Positions 12,001 to 17,495 of a stretch of 64,000 nt of DNA are shown here, one piece after another (positions within the stretch are counted from its first letter, which is position 1; every line of letters starts with the position of its first letter). The DNA is from Marinoscillum sp. 108 (GTDB taxonomy: Bacteria > Bacteroidota > Bacteroidia > Cytophagales > Cyclobacteriaceae). Location: the NCBI RefSeq assembly GCF_902506655.1, contig NZ_LR734808.1:2850501-2914500 (forward strand). The letters are read 5' to 3'. A program made the translations under genes and the position numbers. The notes under the pieces are model-generated. The model did no database searches. It was given only the letters and a program-made list of their open reading frames with translations, and was not told the DNA's origin.

Positions 12001-13982
12001 CTAAAAGCGAAATTATTTCCATTGGACGCTTCCAACACAACTTCCCAGGCGTTAAGGTTCTGCTGGAAAGTTAAATACTCCGTTCCACCAGGTAGGCCCA
12101 CTACAGAAACCGTGTTAACAGTAAAGGGCACAATCAGTTGATTGGAAGTATTGTTTGCATTTGACGCTAAATCCGTCAAAACACCTTCGATTATCTCCAC
12201 TTTTACACCTAATGCTGTAGCAGGTGTAATGTCAGCTGTGAATGAAATGCTGTCACTTGTTTGCAGGTTGGATGCGGTACCCATCCCAACAGAAATGTCT
12301 CCCAACTCAAAATTTTGGACGGTTTCTCCAAAATCAATGGTGATTTCAAAAGTGCTCAATCCGGTTATTTCCGTTGTAGTACTTGAAATTGATGGAGTCG
12401 GAGCGGTCACATCCGGCACATTAGGGCTTGCCAAACTGATCCAAGAATTGCTAGATAGGCCACTTACATAAGTCATCTGACCCGAACCATCCAAATTGGC
12501 ACTATGAATGCTTGTTCCTCCCTGAGACCAGTAAATTTTTCCATATTCTTCATCAACTGCGAGTCCGTAGGGAGAGGCTATTCCAGTGATAAAATCTACC
12601 TGTGAAGTGCCATCAAGAGCAGATTGTCGGATTCTGGTATCAGACCCGGAACTCCAAAACATTTTATTCGTCGCTGGACTAACGGCCACATCTCTTACAT
12701 CGTTGGCATTTGCTCCGGTCACTAAAGTCTCCAAACCACTACCATCAAGGTTGGCTCTTTTTATGCTTGTCCCTAATTCTACAAAGTATATTTTTCCGTT
12801 AGTGAGATCTATGTCTAATCCAAACGGACTTGTCTGACTCGTTAGGATATTTTCAACGCCGGATCCATCCAGGTTTGACCTACCGACATTTCCATTAGAA
12901 AAATCAGTCCAATATATTTTATTAGCGCCAAGATCCAAACCAATATCTCGTGCACTCCCCAGCCCGGTTACAAGTGTACTAGTGGCTCCATCATTTTTCT
13001 TTATGCTTGTTAATTCAGACCAATAAATAGTACCGGCTCCAAAAGCTACTCCGCTAGGACTAGTGAGTGCAGACAACAGTGTTGAAGAACTATTACCATC
13101 AAATTCTTTGATTAAACCCCCGGCGCTTTCTGACCAATAAATAATACTAAGATCAATCGGTGCGCCTGTCATCCAGTCGGTACTGGTGTTGATCCCAGAA
13201 ATTGTGGTCACATTGTTACCGCCTGCCAGGTCTGTTAGAGAGCTCGATCCAGTACCATCATTAAAATCATAGTAAGCCACCAGATTGCTTTCATCCCCAA
13301 CTAATGAAACGTCTTTTGTAGTGTTGATTGCTGTGATATCTCTGGCTACATCCCATATCCTAAATTCATCAATCTGACCAATGAACCATTGTTCGGCTGT
13401 TCCATTGTAGTTCAGCGCCCCAATACTCAGTACTGTCTGAGTGGTGTTGATTGCTGCTCCGCCTGACCCACCAGCTACTCCATCTAAATAAGTAGAAATT
13501 GTTGATGCCCCATCAAAAACAATTGCAACGTGATGCCATGTGGAAGTTGCCACGGCACCTATGGTTATATCCGTTTGATAATTATTAAAAATCACATTGC
13601 CGTTTCGATAATAAACAGCAAAGAAGTTGGTCGCTGAAGTGGGCCCAATATTAAAAATATATTTATAGCTAGCGTTATCGAGGGCTGGTTTGATCCAAAA
13701 CTCGATTGTCCTGGCATTTGATGCAACCACAGAATCAGGAACATTTCCATCCGTAAAGACTGTTTCGTCTCCTGAATAGTTGAGGGAATAGTTCTGACCA
13801 AAACCCAAAAATGAAACGGAGAAGAAAAAAACCAGAGCGAGCGCTCTTAGAACTGTTGGGAATAGCCTACTCTTGACTTGAAAGTTTTTGCTCCGTCCGA
13901 AAACATTGAAAAAAGCCAATGGAAAAATCAATCTGAAGGGGATTGCTCCAGATCTATGGGCAATTGAGCGTGTGGTCATCAT
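1..13982 (-). CDS. Giant multidomain LamG / YWTD / FG-GAP surface protein, C-terminus outside window
   Basis: One open frame covers the left 14 kb, at least 4,660 residues, with no stop codon and the same phase at both ends. Approximate order: hydrophobic signal core 47-60; LamG 63-270; six-bladed YWTD propeller 277-504; Ig-like 517-620; SusE-like module 624-794; LamG 800-1020, 1140-1354, 1630-1847 with Fn3-like spacers; filamentous beta-repeat stretch 1860-2097; ConA-like module 2100-2500; LamG 2504-2727, 2834-3057, 3150-3377, 3477-3697; SbsA-type Ig 3700-3797; seven FG-GAP repeats 3800-4157; Fn3-like; LamG 4257-4470; Ig-like repeats to the edge. Each LamG carries a GEIDEVRIW-type signature. 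The role is inferred as a cell-surface or secreted adhesin or glycan binder, probably type IX secreted; the sorting tail would lie outside the window. The start is the first ATG of the frame (two adjacent ATGs, 13982 and 13979) and puts about 46 residues before the signal core, so a later start is possible. Confidence 0.9.
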   Translation of the reverse strand, partial: MMTTRSIAHRSGAIPFRLIFPLAFFNVFGRSKNFQVKSRLFPTVLRALALVFFFSVSFLGFGQNYSLNYSGDETVFTDGNVPDSVVASNARTIEFWIKPALDNASYKYIFNIGPTSATNFFAVYYRNGNVIFNNYQTDITIGAVATSTWHHVAIVFDGASTISTYLDGVAGGSGGAAINTTQTVLSIGALNYNGTAEQWFIGQIDEFRIWDVARDITAINTTKDVSLVGDESNLVAYYDFNDGTGSSSLTDLAGGNNVTTISGINTSTDWMTGAPIDLSIIYWSESAGGLIKEFDGNSSSTLLSALTSPSGVAFGAGTIYWSELTSIKKNDGATSTLVTGLGSARDIGLDLGANKIYWTDFSNGNVGRSNLDGSGVENILTSQTSPFGLDIDLTNGKIYFVELGTSIKRANLDGSGLETLVTGANANDVRDVAVSPATNKMFWSSGSDTRIRQSALDGTSQVDFITGIASPYGLAVDEEYGKIYWSQGGTSIHSANLDGSGQMTYVSGLSSNSWISLASPNVPDVTAPTPSISSTTTEITGLSTFEITIDFGETVQNFELGDISVGMGTASNLQTSDSISFTADITPATALGVKVEIIEGVLTDLASNANNTSNQLIVPFTVNTVSVVGLPGGTEYLTFQQNLNAWEVVLEASNGNNFAFRINDDAALDFGDDPGYDGVPDLGGQNLYLGADGLYVLNLGDSLAWYGATLINSLGMIGDALPEGYGGPDTDMTYQGSGVYSLSSIDLLTGTWTVRANNDNSRNWGDIGPNGVLDQQGPAISATAGVYNVTVDLITRTYSVTAPPNYVLSFDGANDRVELTRTQVTGGLTYEAWVKPAASVGVSGYDGSSGMTIIGDMNNDVGFSFGLTNSQLEMHHFNGSWQSVIGSTTLATDGTWYHVALTHDQSSGDVVLYLNGAVEQTGNIPWNANATYHSFNRIGSSHSTGGIEGDFFQGEIDEVRIWDDVRTATEISANYLNEVTGSEPNLISYYDFSDGSGPTLTDKSITGNDGIISGAVWNTTGPPLGPPILDMTAPFFTNSTPTITGVDDNDATLTVRLNETGQVHWGVYTQANTLSAEDVKNGIGTGGVIFGALNVPTANLDAVQLINSLAPSTSYYLYIAPEDSSGNFGALIEAQFTTDPAPENAMAFDGSSGYIALPSGFESIITQNFTVEAWINPNSIDRYAAIVDHMEWTGGSLSGYMLTLHETGELVARVYTGTDVVNDIRTPISAGSWQHVAMTYDGVQLKLYLNGNLEESTSASGLIDYSPVPSSHNIGRFHDSNEEYFFNGQIDEVRIWDVARTQGQIQSAFSTSLTSGSGLIASYVFNQSSYTLLDQTINGHNGGLNGGVSYVPSTALSTDITGPVLNNLAFANIGSTNVDLLFESDEEADLYYVFTQSATPPSAQQIIDGENELGATATDHAGTFESASAGSHDFGIGDNPASLPELIPNTQYYAYIVAEDSSGNRSAILTGDFTTNPLPVDLTFTTLSVAGTTLEQGSSDNLIYKVQMDVSGGTATMIGMFFSPTGTYIPSDITQFNYYHSIGVDDFENAVHLLSRGFFSGEAPAPDGALGLFFDSVYTDTTVYWYVTVDISATATGGNTLGIAAPSVGGNFGINESSNKIDGGLAASGTYTITTPPENALHFDGSDDYIDGGDLSSQMTSTGNFTIEAWVKSSTGGNMNIVHFGGNAGGDTNISLKSSTGSVFTINSSGHPGPIAGSPSTNDGIWHHVAAVYDGTDLTLYVDGVPETPDNTFDFDIDYSIFHIGNNSALNTPWNGEIDDVRIWNVARSATDILGNLTTKISSAPGLVASYDFNLDAGTALTDLTGNGHDGTLTNFDFLGTSSDWIASTVPSCAPNGKFIGATDSNWNDPSNWCGGVVPAANNVSENIVVSINSDITENQDLVLNANDFQVASGASLVLNLNSNSVQLTNNATFTNNGTVSVSNGTGVNATAGSFINNGVFFFEAGTQLASPTGTFVNNGILKGFFTVTNDFTNPVAGTVAPGASPGCANFVSDFTNAGTLEVEIDGTNPCSQYDQITVGGTANLAGTLNVTLGFTPISGNEFVIIDAAAISGTFTTVNLPDANWSIAYDFPGTGQVSLTYIDPSEMIGSTGPGGVGSTDGISPLQLWVKADAGTNTTVDAGAITTWSDQSGYGRTMTNGTSPTYQGNVINGQPVVRFSYGQYVEALGFTDNFTSSGFTVFTVAQWTGTGTQGYIGFKSQTGAGFNGGTTFFLDDSNGSPTDLRISSPSSGVLGNNQWSADNRSPRLLSFTRSTSLLNGYDGGTNVVSNVNEGAIYDGTQPWMIGRYNNDNLLYFTGDVAEFILFEGVLNTASRTVVENHLSAKYDIAHTVDLYAGDTGPNGDFDFDVIGIGKEADGSDPEGSAQGLTLTNAGFLQDNGDYIFAGHDGTAHAIVQSDLPVGYANRWARSWYVDVTDSMTIGTGGLATLTFDFDEAGLGLPNANLALITRPGTTGSYAVASTDFLIAGNKVSFTLDASAIIDGHTYTIADDYVPNNALLFDGVAGNYVQGPSLAGQITNDFTFETWFRTTASDHRMMIALGDHLGGAGAQAQLKVNSNSVLFGVNAVSSVVSPSATYTDGSWHHAAGVYSGTLLTLYLDGELIDTTSAALSMDLSAFKIGDHSGGNLVWDGELDNMRIWNVARTQSEIIANAYNTLLSDTTLVVSYDFNSSSGTTLFDGTVNGLDGTLVGTPPAWVSSTAWDIDIFAPIFEAGYPTITNINENDFDLTVQLNEEGTVYYVVLPDSATVPSNDDIKAGTDGLGGAAVVASSFPVNLIGSEVIANITGLSEGTSYDVYIVAEDDEGAPNTQKMATAFDITTLVFPENALSFDGTDDYVEVAANAAFEFSSGTIEAWIKPASNTENKVIAGVRSSDTQTRWSIHVNAGNDYFLIWNGSGSATVPVPIEPGTWYHVAFNISGSDTEVFVNGVSYGFAGIGMSALTGEPLLIGSPGSTQPSEFFEGEMDELRIWNTHRTQSEIFNNMNLSLATGSGLVASYDFNTGLPGGNNTGLNTLMDISGNGYDGTLNAFDLVGDTSNWVASEAFAPIIYQVSAANLNNLSVNWQPTNRGQVYVDINDASNFAGVPYATGHQIGNGSNSTSIVTGLSLSPNTRYFARIYYQDGGFTSPYSDTVEFMINAGSALNFDGTNDFVVANETEGTFSNLTISAWVRPTSLAASQWIYWRGNTGSLDGAELYITNTGQLVYGESDGTYEAATSAGSLPVSQWSHVAATKSGTNVQLYINGVPDGNNAAVSGVPPSGHFAIGARHRTTTANYFVGDIDEVSIWNIARSQAEIQATINNTLSGNENGLVAYYRFDEGDTAAVNTGIGAPEIIDLSGNGNVGTMSGFAKTGATSNWVASGAFTLDNNTAPLAPTEVIAFSSSLNNITLQWKDNSYNETGYLIENADDYDFTLNVDTIVANLGVNATSFVHSAGADQGYFYRVTPVNGSETGASTSEVEFATTKSFPGYALSFDGIADSVDMGSTGDLQISGALTYEVWIKTTQTQGFILGKRNGNDLGDLASSIELDGTGKVQGSIYDGSAGFPDVIQSNTAVNDGEWHHVAFVFEPAVALRLYIDGALDKTFGISSTNINGASYPFRVGKYPTSSSAFFDGEMDEIRVWNDVRSDAEISDNLYHDLKGNESNLVAYYPMDENSGTKLVDRSVNTNNGDIGGAGFIVSDVPLGPPMNLLSSTPSVNETNIARGANIQMTFDANVDAATLTGNIVVMGSHSGITAGAFTGGGTSVITFDPDEDFLAGEYISATITENVRGLDGEVAVPYNLQFAVATGPFQGAFVEQTTGLEGVVDGAAAWADYDGDGDLDIVVSGWDFDYTLVITKIFNNSAGSFIFGDSLTGVYEGSLDWGDYDSDGDLDLFVTGFDDGGSRTAMLYQNNAGTFTDVGGPFQGVAFSEADWGDFDNDGDLDLIVQGQYDPSNNASTILYRNDAGTFVNHTAGLVGVYKGDVAWGDYDNDGDLDIVSSGYTSNNDSIRTIIYENEGGLFTDIGAVLEGKVLGSVGWGDYDNDGDLDLMVSGSNTDSTPIIYRNDAGSFVDIAAGLLENSEGEMAWGDYDGDGDLDLVINGSGTTNGPTTTLYTNNAGTFVITDLGLRDYLYSTVDWGDYDNDGDLDLLLTGTDDFNGGRIALFSNALAPPTVLNPTNVSTAGFTPNLIAPSGAVDLIVDVSSDSTFGSFVSQGVSVGTSGGVDITVALTAGTEYFYRAKTDFGGGEESSYYQSNGFMVQPGNALPFTGNDYVEVFDNLVLEPTGDFTIEFWFNTDVIGNVVFLEKGVSDAEYSVQQSSGDKLGIYVNGGWMETNLSYNDSTWHHAAFVYRGPGDGTIYVDGVEDVNAGSVAALGTPVYSFGRLTIGDRRTGGSFNIEGLMDEVRIWDDERTFSEINDNRFYTLAGDEQGLIAYYQFDEIVNSTNLSNLSTNKFLDGELWNMDGSEWISSGALGAVGTVVSITADEANPAGSAIASELDWNIQFTSPVTGLTPGNFTLNSSGIGGGSSISSVTDVDGFNWTVTATVDTGDGTIGVDFTNDTGLSATMTNTPFVGEVYTVDRTAPAATLTSSEPDPSNSGSFTVDITFSEGVTGLGLGSVSVGNGIASNLIDIDGISYTVDIAPSTDGVVSVDLVAGAAQDIAG
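1540..2580 (-). repeat. Seven FG-GAP/VCBS repeats, also visible as a DNA repeat
   Basis: Seven tandem units of about 155 bp each encode a W-G-D-Y-D-x-D-G-D-L-D-hydrophobic motif, the Asp-rich calcium-binding loop of integrin-type FG-GAP/VCBS blades. At the DNA level a run of roughly 33 bases recurs near 1548, 1703, 1850, 2005, 2160, 2316 and 2468 with few changes. Seven units would close one seven-bladed propeller. The near-identical DNA makes the region prone to unequal recombination and assembly collapse. Confidence 0.85.
12470..13150 (-). repeat. Six YWTD (LDL-receptor class B) repeats inside the giant protein
   Basis: Six consecutive blades are readable with cores IYWSES, IYWSEL, IYWTDF, IYFVEL, MFWSSG and IYWSQG. 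Several are followed by an xxNLDGSG-type turn. Six is the number needed to close a YWTD beta-propeller, so this looks like one complete propeller, not a fragment. Such propellers bind proteins in animal receptors; the ligand here is unknown. Confidence 0.8.
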
Positions 13983-14190
13983 GGCGCGGCGTTGGGTGAA
14001 AAACGGAAAAATAACCCTTTCCTCGGAAAAACCTCCCGTCAATCACAGTATACATAATCAAATAACTACCAAAGGATACCTCATCTCTGCTGAATTGCTA
14101 ATAACTTTCGATCAACATGGTCTTGACCGGGATAAAAATATTTCCTCCTCAAAACCGTTCCTATTATTTATTTTTACTGATGTGTCAATA

Positions 14191-14228
14191 TTTGTTTGCT
14201 TCAAAAAATATTAGTTATTTTATATTTC
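14191..14228 (+). promoter_or_regulatory. Possible Bacteroidota-type promoter for the CHAT gene
   Basis: A TTTG at 14195-14198 (also 14191-14194) lies 22 bases before TATATTTC at 14221-14228, one mismatch from the TAnnTTTG -7 element of Bacteroidota. The -7 element ends 24 bases before the CHAT protein start. The region is very AT-rich, so a chance match is possible. The rest of the 270-base divergent gap shows no gene. Confidence 0.35.
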
Positions 14229-14252
14229 TTATAAAAAAAATTTAATTCCGCC

Positions 14253-17200
14253 ATGACTCGATTATACATTTTCGCTTTATTGGTGCTGACCTCTTTCGGG
14301 TCTGCCCTAGCACAGTATCAGTTTGAAAATAAGAAGGCTGAAAAACTCTACGAAAAACTCGAGCTGTATTATGCTGAGGGTGACTATGAGGGAATTTTAA
14401 AAAACGAAGGCCAAATCAAAGAGCTCTTTCTGAGCAAACAAGACACCCTTGGGGCCCTGATGAACGGCTTTTTGGGAGAGGCTTATCTTTATTGGGAAAA
14501 TGACCTGAACAAGAGTTTAGGGTTCTACCAGAAAGAATATGAGTTGCGATCTGCACTCGGCAAAGAAGGTGGCGACATCAAGAACCTTATTTTTAATTTG
14601 GGTTACATCCAGGATGAGCTTGGCTTTTATGGCAAGACAGAAAGTCTTTACCTGGAGCTCCTCCAGCTGGAAGAAGCCGCCTCCGGAGTAAAAAGTGAAG
14701 ACTATTTCATCTCGGCCACCTCACTTTTGGATCACTATGTGTTTACAGAAGAATTCAATAAAGGCCTGGACCTCATCAAAGACCTGAAAAAGAATGTAGA
14801 CCGAAAAAGCTTTGAAGAAGCTATGCTTTTGAAGTTTACGGGTGATTTCTATCAAATGTCAGGTGCTAATAGAAAAAGCGAAAAAGCCCTGCTCGAATCA
14901 TTGGAAATCTTAAAGGAAAATGGGCTTTACGCCTCCGTAGAATACGTCTCCGTCCTCAACAGTATGGGAGGTCTCTACACCATCATCGGCAAAATCCCCG
15001 TAGCAGAAGAAGTCTATCAGGAAGCCCTCTCTATCATGGACAGACTACAGGGAGATTACTCAGACTATGAGCTGGCACTCAAAGGCAACCTCGCGCTTAT
15101 TCTCCAGCTTCTGGGCAACTACGACGAGGCTGAAGAGATTTACCTGGAAAATCTCACTGCCGACGAAGAATTTTACGGAACCGAGTCTTTTGTATATGGC
15201 ATGGAAGCCTATAACCTTGCCTCCAACTACATGTATGCCCAAAAATATGCCAAGGCTGAGAAGTACTTTATGATCGCCGCGGATGTTTTCAAAGCGGATA
15301 TGGGACAGGAGAATCTCTACTATGCCCGGGTATTGCAAAACCTGACTTATCTCTATACTCAGACACGCCAACTGGACAAAGCCAAAGAAAATGGCCTTAA
15401 GGCGATTGACCTTGTGGAAAAGGCCGCGGGAGACAACCTGTATCAGATTTCATTTGCCTACTATAACCTGGGTGATGCTTACTTCACGGATGGCAACATC
15501 CCATTGGCTGAAAAATACCATGCGCAAGCGCTGGAGTTGAGAAAAAAAGGAGTGGGAACCGGCCACTCAGATTATGCCAAAAGCACCAACAAAATGGCCA
15601 TCCTCAACTGGAACAAAAACAAATTGGATGTGGCCCTTGGGTTTTACAAAGAAACCTTCAAAAACTACTTTGACCAGATCAACATGATCTTCCCCATCCT
15701 GAGTGAAGACGAGAAGTCAAAGTTTTATTACAACAACCTGAAACCCGCCTTTGAGCAGTACAACTCATTCATCGTAGAGACCAGCCGAGAAGAAAAAGAG
15801 CTGATCAGCGAGATGTATAACTACCAGCTCGCCACCAAAGGTTTGATCCTTTATGCTACCAACAAGGTGAAAGATGCCATCGTCAATAGCAATGACCCGG
15901 CACTCATCAGCAAATACGAAATGTGGATTGAGCAAAAAGAGCAGCTGGCCAAACTCTTTAGTGCCTCCGAGATTCCGGCCAACGTCCGTAATCAGAAGAT
16001 TGACTCTTTGAATGCTTCTTCCAATGCATTGGAAAAAGAGCTCAGCAAAGCCTCTTCTGTTTTTGCGCAGACGGTAGCCAGTCGTAACCTCACCTGGAAA
16101 GACATCCAAACCAAACTAAAACCTGGCGAAGCAGCCGTTGAAGTCATCCGATTTAGAGATTTCACACCAGATTCTGCCGGAGTGTTTACCGACGAGGTGT
16201 ATTATGCAGCACTGATCATCACAGACCAAACTAAGGATTATCCGGAAATGGTGCTGATGAGAAATGGTAAGCTCATGGAGACCAAATACCTCTCCAACTA
16301 CCGCAACGCCATCAAGTACAAGATAGACGAAGACTTTTCTTACAAACTGTTTTGGAGACCAATAGCCAATAAGCTGGAAGGGATCAAAAAAGTGTATTTT
16401 TCTCCGGACGGAGTATTCAATCAAATCAGTATTTACACCCTTCGAAACCCCGCCACCGGCAATTTCACGCTGGATGAATTAGAAATTCAGCTGGTGACCA
16501 ACACCAAGGATCTCGTAGCGCTAAATGCTAGCCCTAATTCCGAGAATAAATCCTACCTATTTGGCTACCCCAACTACAACATGGGTGTGCTCGACAGTAA
16601 AAAGGAAGAGGGTGGATCTGCAGCTAAAGGTATTGTGGATGCGGCCAGTGAAGGACGGGGAATGAGCCGCGGTGTAAGAGGAAGCCGCGGTGCAGACGAT
16701 ACAGACATTGCCTCCTTGAGTAGGGGTGGGTCTCTACCCAGAGGAATCAGAGGTAACATGCTCAGATACATGCGCTCCAACCAGATGCTGGCCTTGCTAC
16801 CGGGTACTAAAAAGGAGGTTAACCTGATCGATAGCCTGTATCAACTGAAAAACGCCAGTGTAACCACCTATCTCAGCAATGATGCCCTGGAAGACAGCAT
16901 TAAAAACATGAAGAGCCCTCGCACCCTTCACATTGCCACACACGGATTCTTCCTGGAAAGTGAAGAGGAAGAAATGGAGGGTCAGGACAAATACGTACAA
17001 AACCCACTGCTTCGATCCGGGCTGATCCTGGCAGGAGCTAACAGTTATATCAGTGAAGGTAAAATTTCAGACGAAGTGTATCATCATGAAGATGGAATCC
17101 TTACTGCCTTTGAGGCCATGAACCTCAACCTTGACCAAACCGAGTTGGTCGTGCTTTCGGCCTGCGAAACTGGTCTTGGAGAAATCAAAAATGGTGAAGG

Positions 17201-17426
17201 GGTATATGGTCTTCAGCGAGCCTTCCAGGTAGCCGGTGCAGATGCCATCATCATGTCTATGTGGACAGTGGATGATGATGCTACACAGGAACTCATGACC
17301 ATCTTTTACGAAGAGTGGCTTGGAGGAAAAACCAAACAAGAAGCATTCATCATTGCTCAGAAAAGGCTCAAGGCCAAATGGAAGTCTCCCTATTATTGGG
17401 GGGCCTTCGTGATGGTAGGAATTTAA
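14253..17426 (+). CDS. Exported TPR-repeat protein with C-terminal CHAT (caspase-like) protease domain
   Basis: A 1,057-residue protein. Residues 1-20 are a typical signal peptide ending A-L-A-Q. Residues about 25-480 are tandem TPR helices, followed by a helical linker. The C-terminal CHAT domain (about 620-1057) keeps the caspase-type dyad: His897 in L-H-I-A-T-H-G-F-F and Cys971 in L-S-A-C-E-T-G-L-G. The standard C-terminal signature (A-G-A-x-x-I-I-M-S-M-W, W-G-A-F) is also present. CHAT domains are cysteine peptidases that cut after specific residues, and TPRs usually bind the partner or substrate. An Arg-Gly-Ser-rich segment at 800-846, with five RG pairs, interrupts the CHAT domain. A strong terminator follows at once. 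It is divergent from the giant surface protein and lies just upstream of a histidine kinase. Export of a CHAT enzyme is less usual than a cytosolic location; the substrate is unknown. Confidence 0.9.
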   Translation: MTRLYIFALLVLTSFGSALAQYQFENKKAEKLYEKLELYYAEGDYEGILKNEGQIKELFLSKQDTLGALMNGFLGEAYLYWENDLNKSLGFYQKEYELRSALGKEGGDIKNLIFNLGYIQDELGFYGKTESLYLELLQLEEAASGVKSEDYFISATSLLDHYVFTEEFNKGLDLIKDLKKNVDRKSFEEAMLLKFTGDFYQMSGANRKSEKALLESLEILKENGLYASVEYVSVLNSMGGLYTIIGKIPVAEEVYQEALSIMDRLQGDYSDYELALKGNLALILQLLGNYDEAEEIYLENLTADEEFYGTESFVYGMEAYNLASNYMYAQKYAKAEKYFMIAADVFKADMGQENLYYARVLQNLTYLYTQTRQLDKAKENGLKAIDLVEKAAGDNLYQISFAYYNLGDAYFTDGNIPLAEKYHAQALELRKKGVGTGHSDYAKSTNKMAILNWNKNKLDVALGFYKETFKNYFDQINMIFPILSEDEKSKFYYNNLKPAFEQYNSFIVETSREEKELISEMYNYQLATKGLILYATNKVKDAIVNSNDPALISKYEMWIEQKEQLAKLFSASEIPANVRNQKIDSLNASSNALEKELSKASSVFAQTVASRNLTWKDIQTKLKPGEAAVEVIRFRDFTPDSAGVFTDEVYYAALIITDQTKDYPEMVLMRNGKLMETKYLSNYRNAIKYKIDEDFSYKLFWRPIANKLEGIKKVYFSPDGVFNQISIYTLRNPATGNFTLDELEIQLVTNTKDLVALNASPNSENKSYLFGYPNYNMGVLDSKKEEGGSAAKGIVDAASEGRGMSRGVRGSRGADDTDIASLSRGGSLPRGIRGNMLRYMRSNQMLALLPGTKKEVNLIDSLYQLKNASVTTYLSNDALEDSIKNMKSPRTLHIATHGFFLESEEEEMEGQDKYVQNPLLRSGLILAGANSYISEGKISDEVYHHEDGILTAFEAMNLNLDQTELVVLSACETGLGEIKNGEGVYGLQRAFQVAGADAIIMSMWTVDDDATQELMTIFYEEWLGGKTKQEAFIIAQKRLKAKWKSPYYWGAFVMVGI

Positions 17427-17435
17427 TTTTTAAAC

Positions 17436-17461
17436 AAAAACCGGCTTAGTCCGGTTTTTTT
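17436..17461 (+). terminator. Intrinsic terminator after the CHAT gene
   Basis: Perfect 9-bp stem, AAAAACCGG at 17436-17444 and CCGGTTTTT at 17451-17459, with a 6-base loop and a T-run continuing to 17461. It lies 10 bases after the CHAT stop codon. Earlier in-frame start candidates for the next gene fall in or just after its T-tract. Confidence 0.85.
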
Positions 17462-17495
17462 GTTTTTCTTTCTGACCGGGAAATACCGTTCAACC

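Noticed and set aside
1-13982. Regularly spaced repeats in the left region as a possible CRISPR array
   Set aside because: Repeats and spacers all read through as protein in one frame (FG-GAP and LamG modules) and repeats are imperfect; no cas gene is nearby.
13888-14214. Plus-strand 108-codon open frame over the start of the giant gene
   Set aside because: It is antisense to the giant gene's N-terminal coding region and the divergent promoter, has no family likeness, and lies in very AT-rich DNA.
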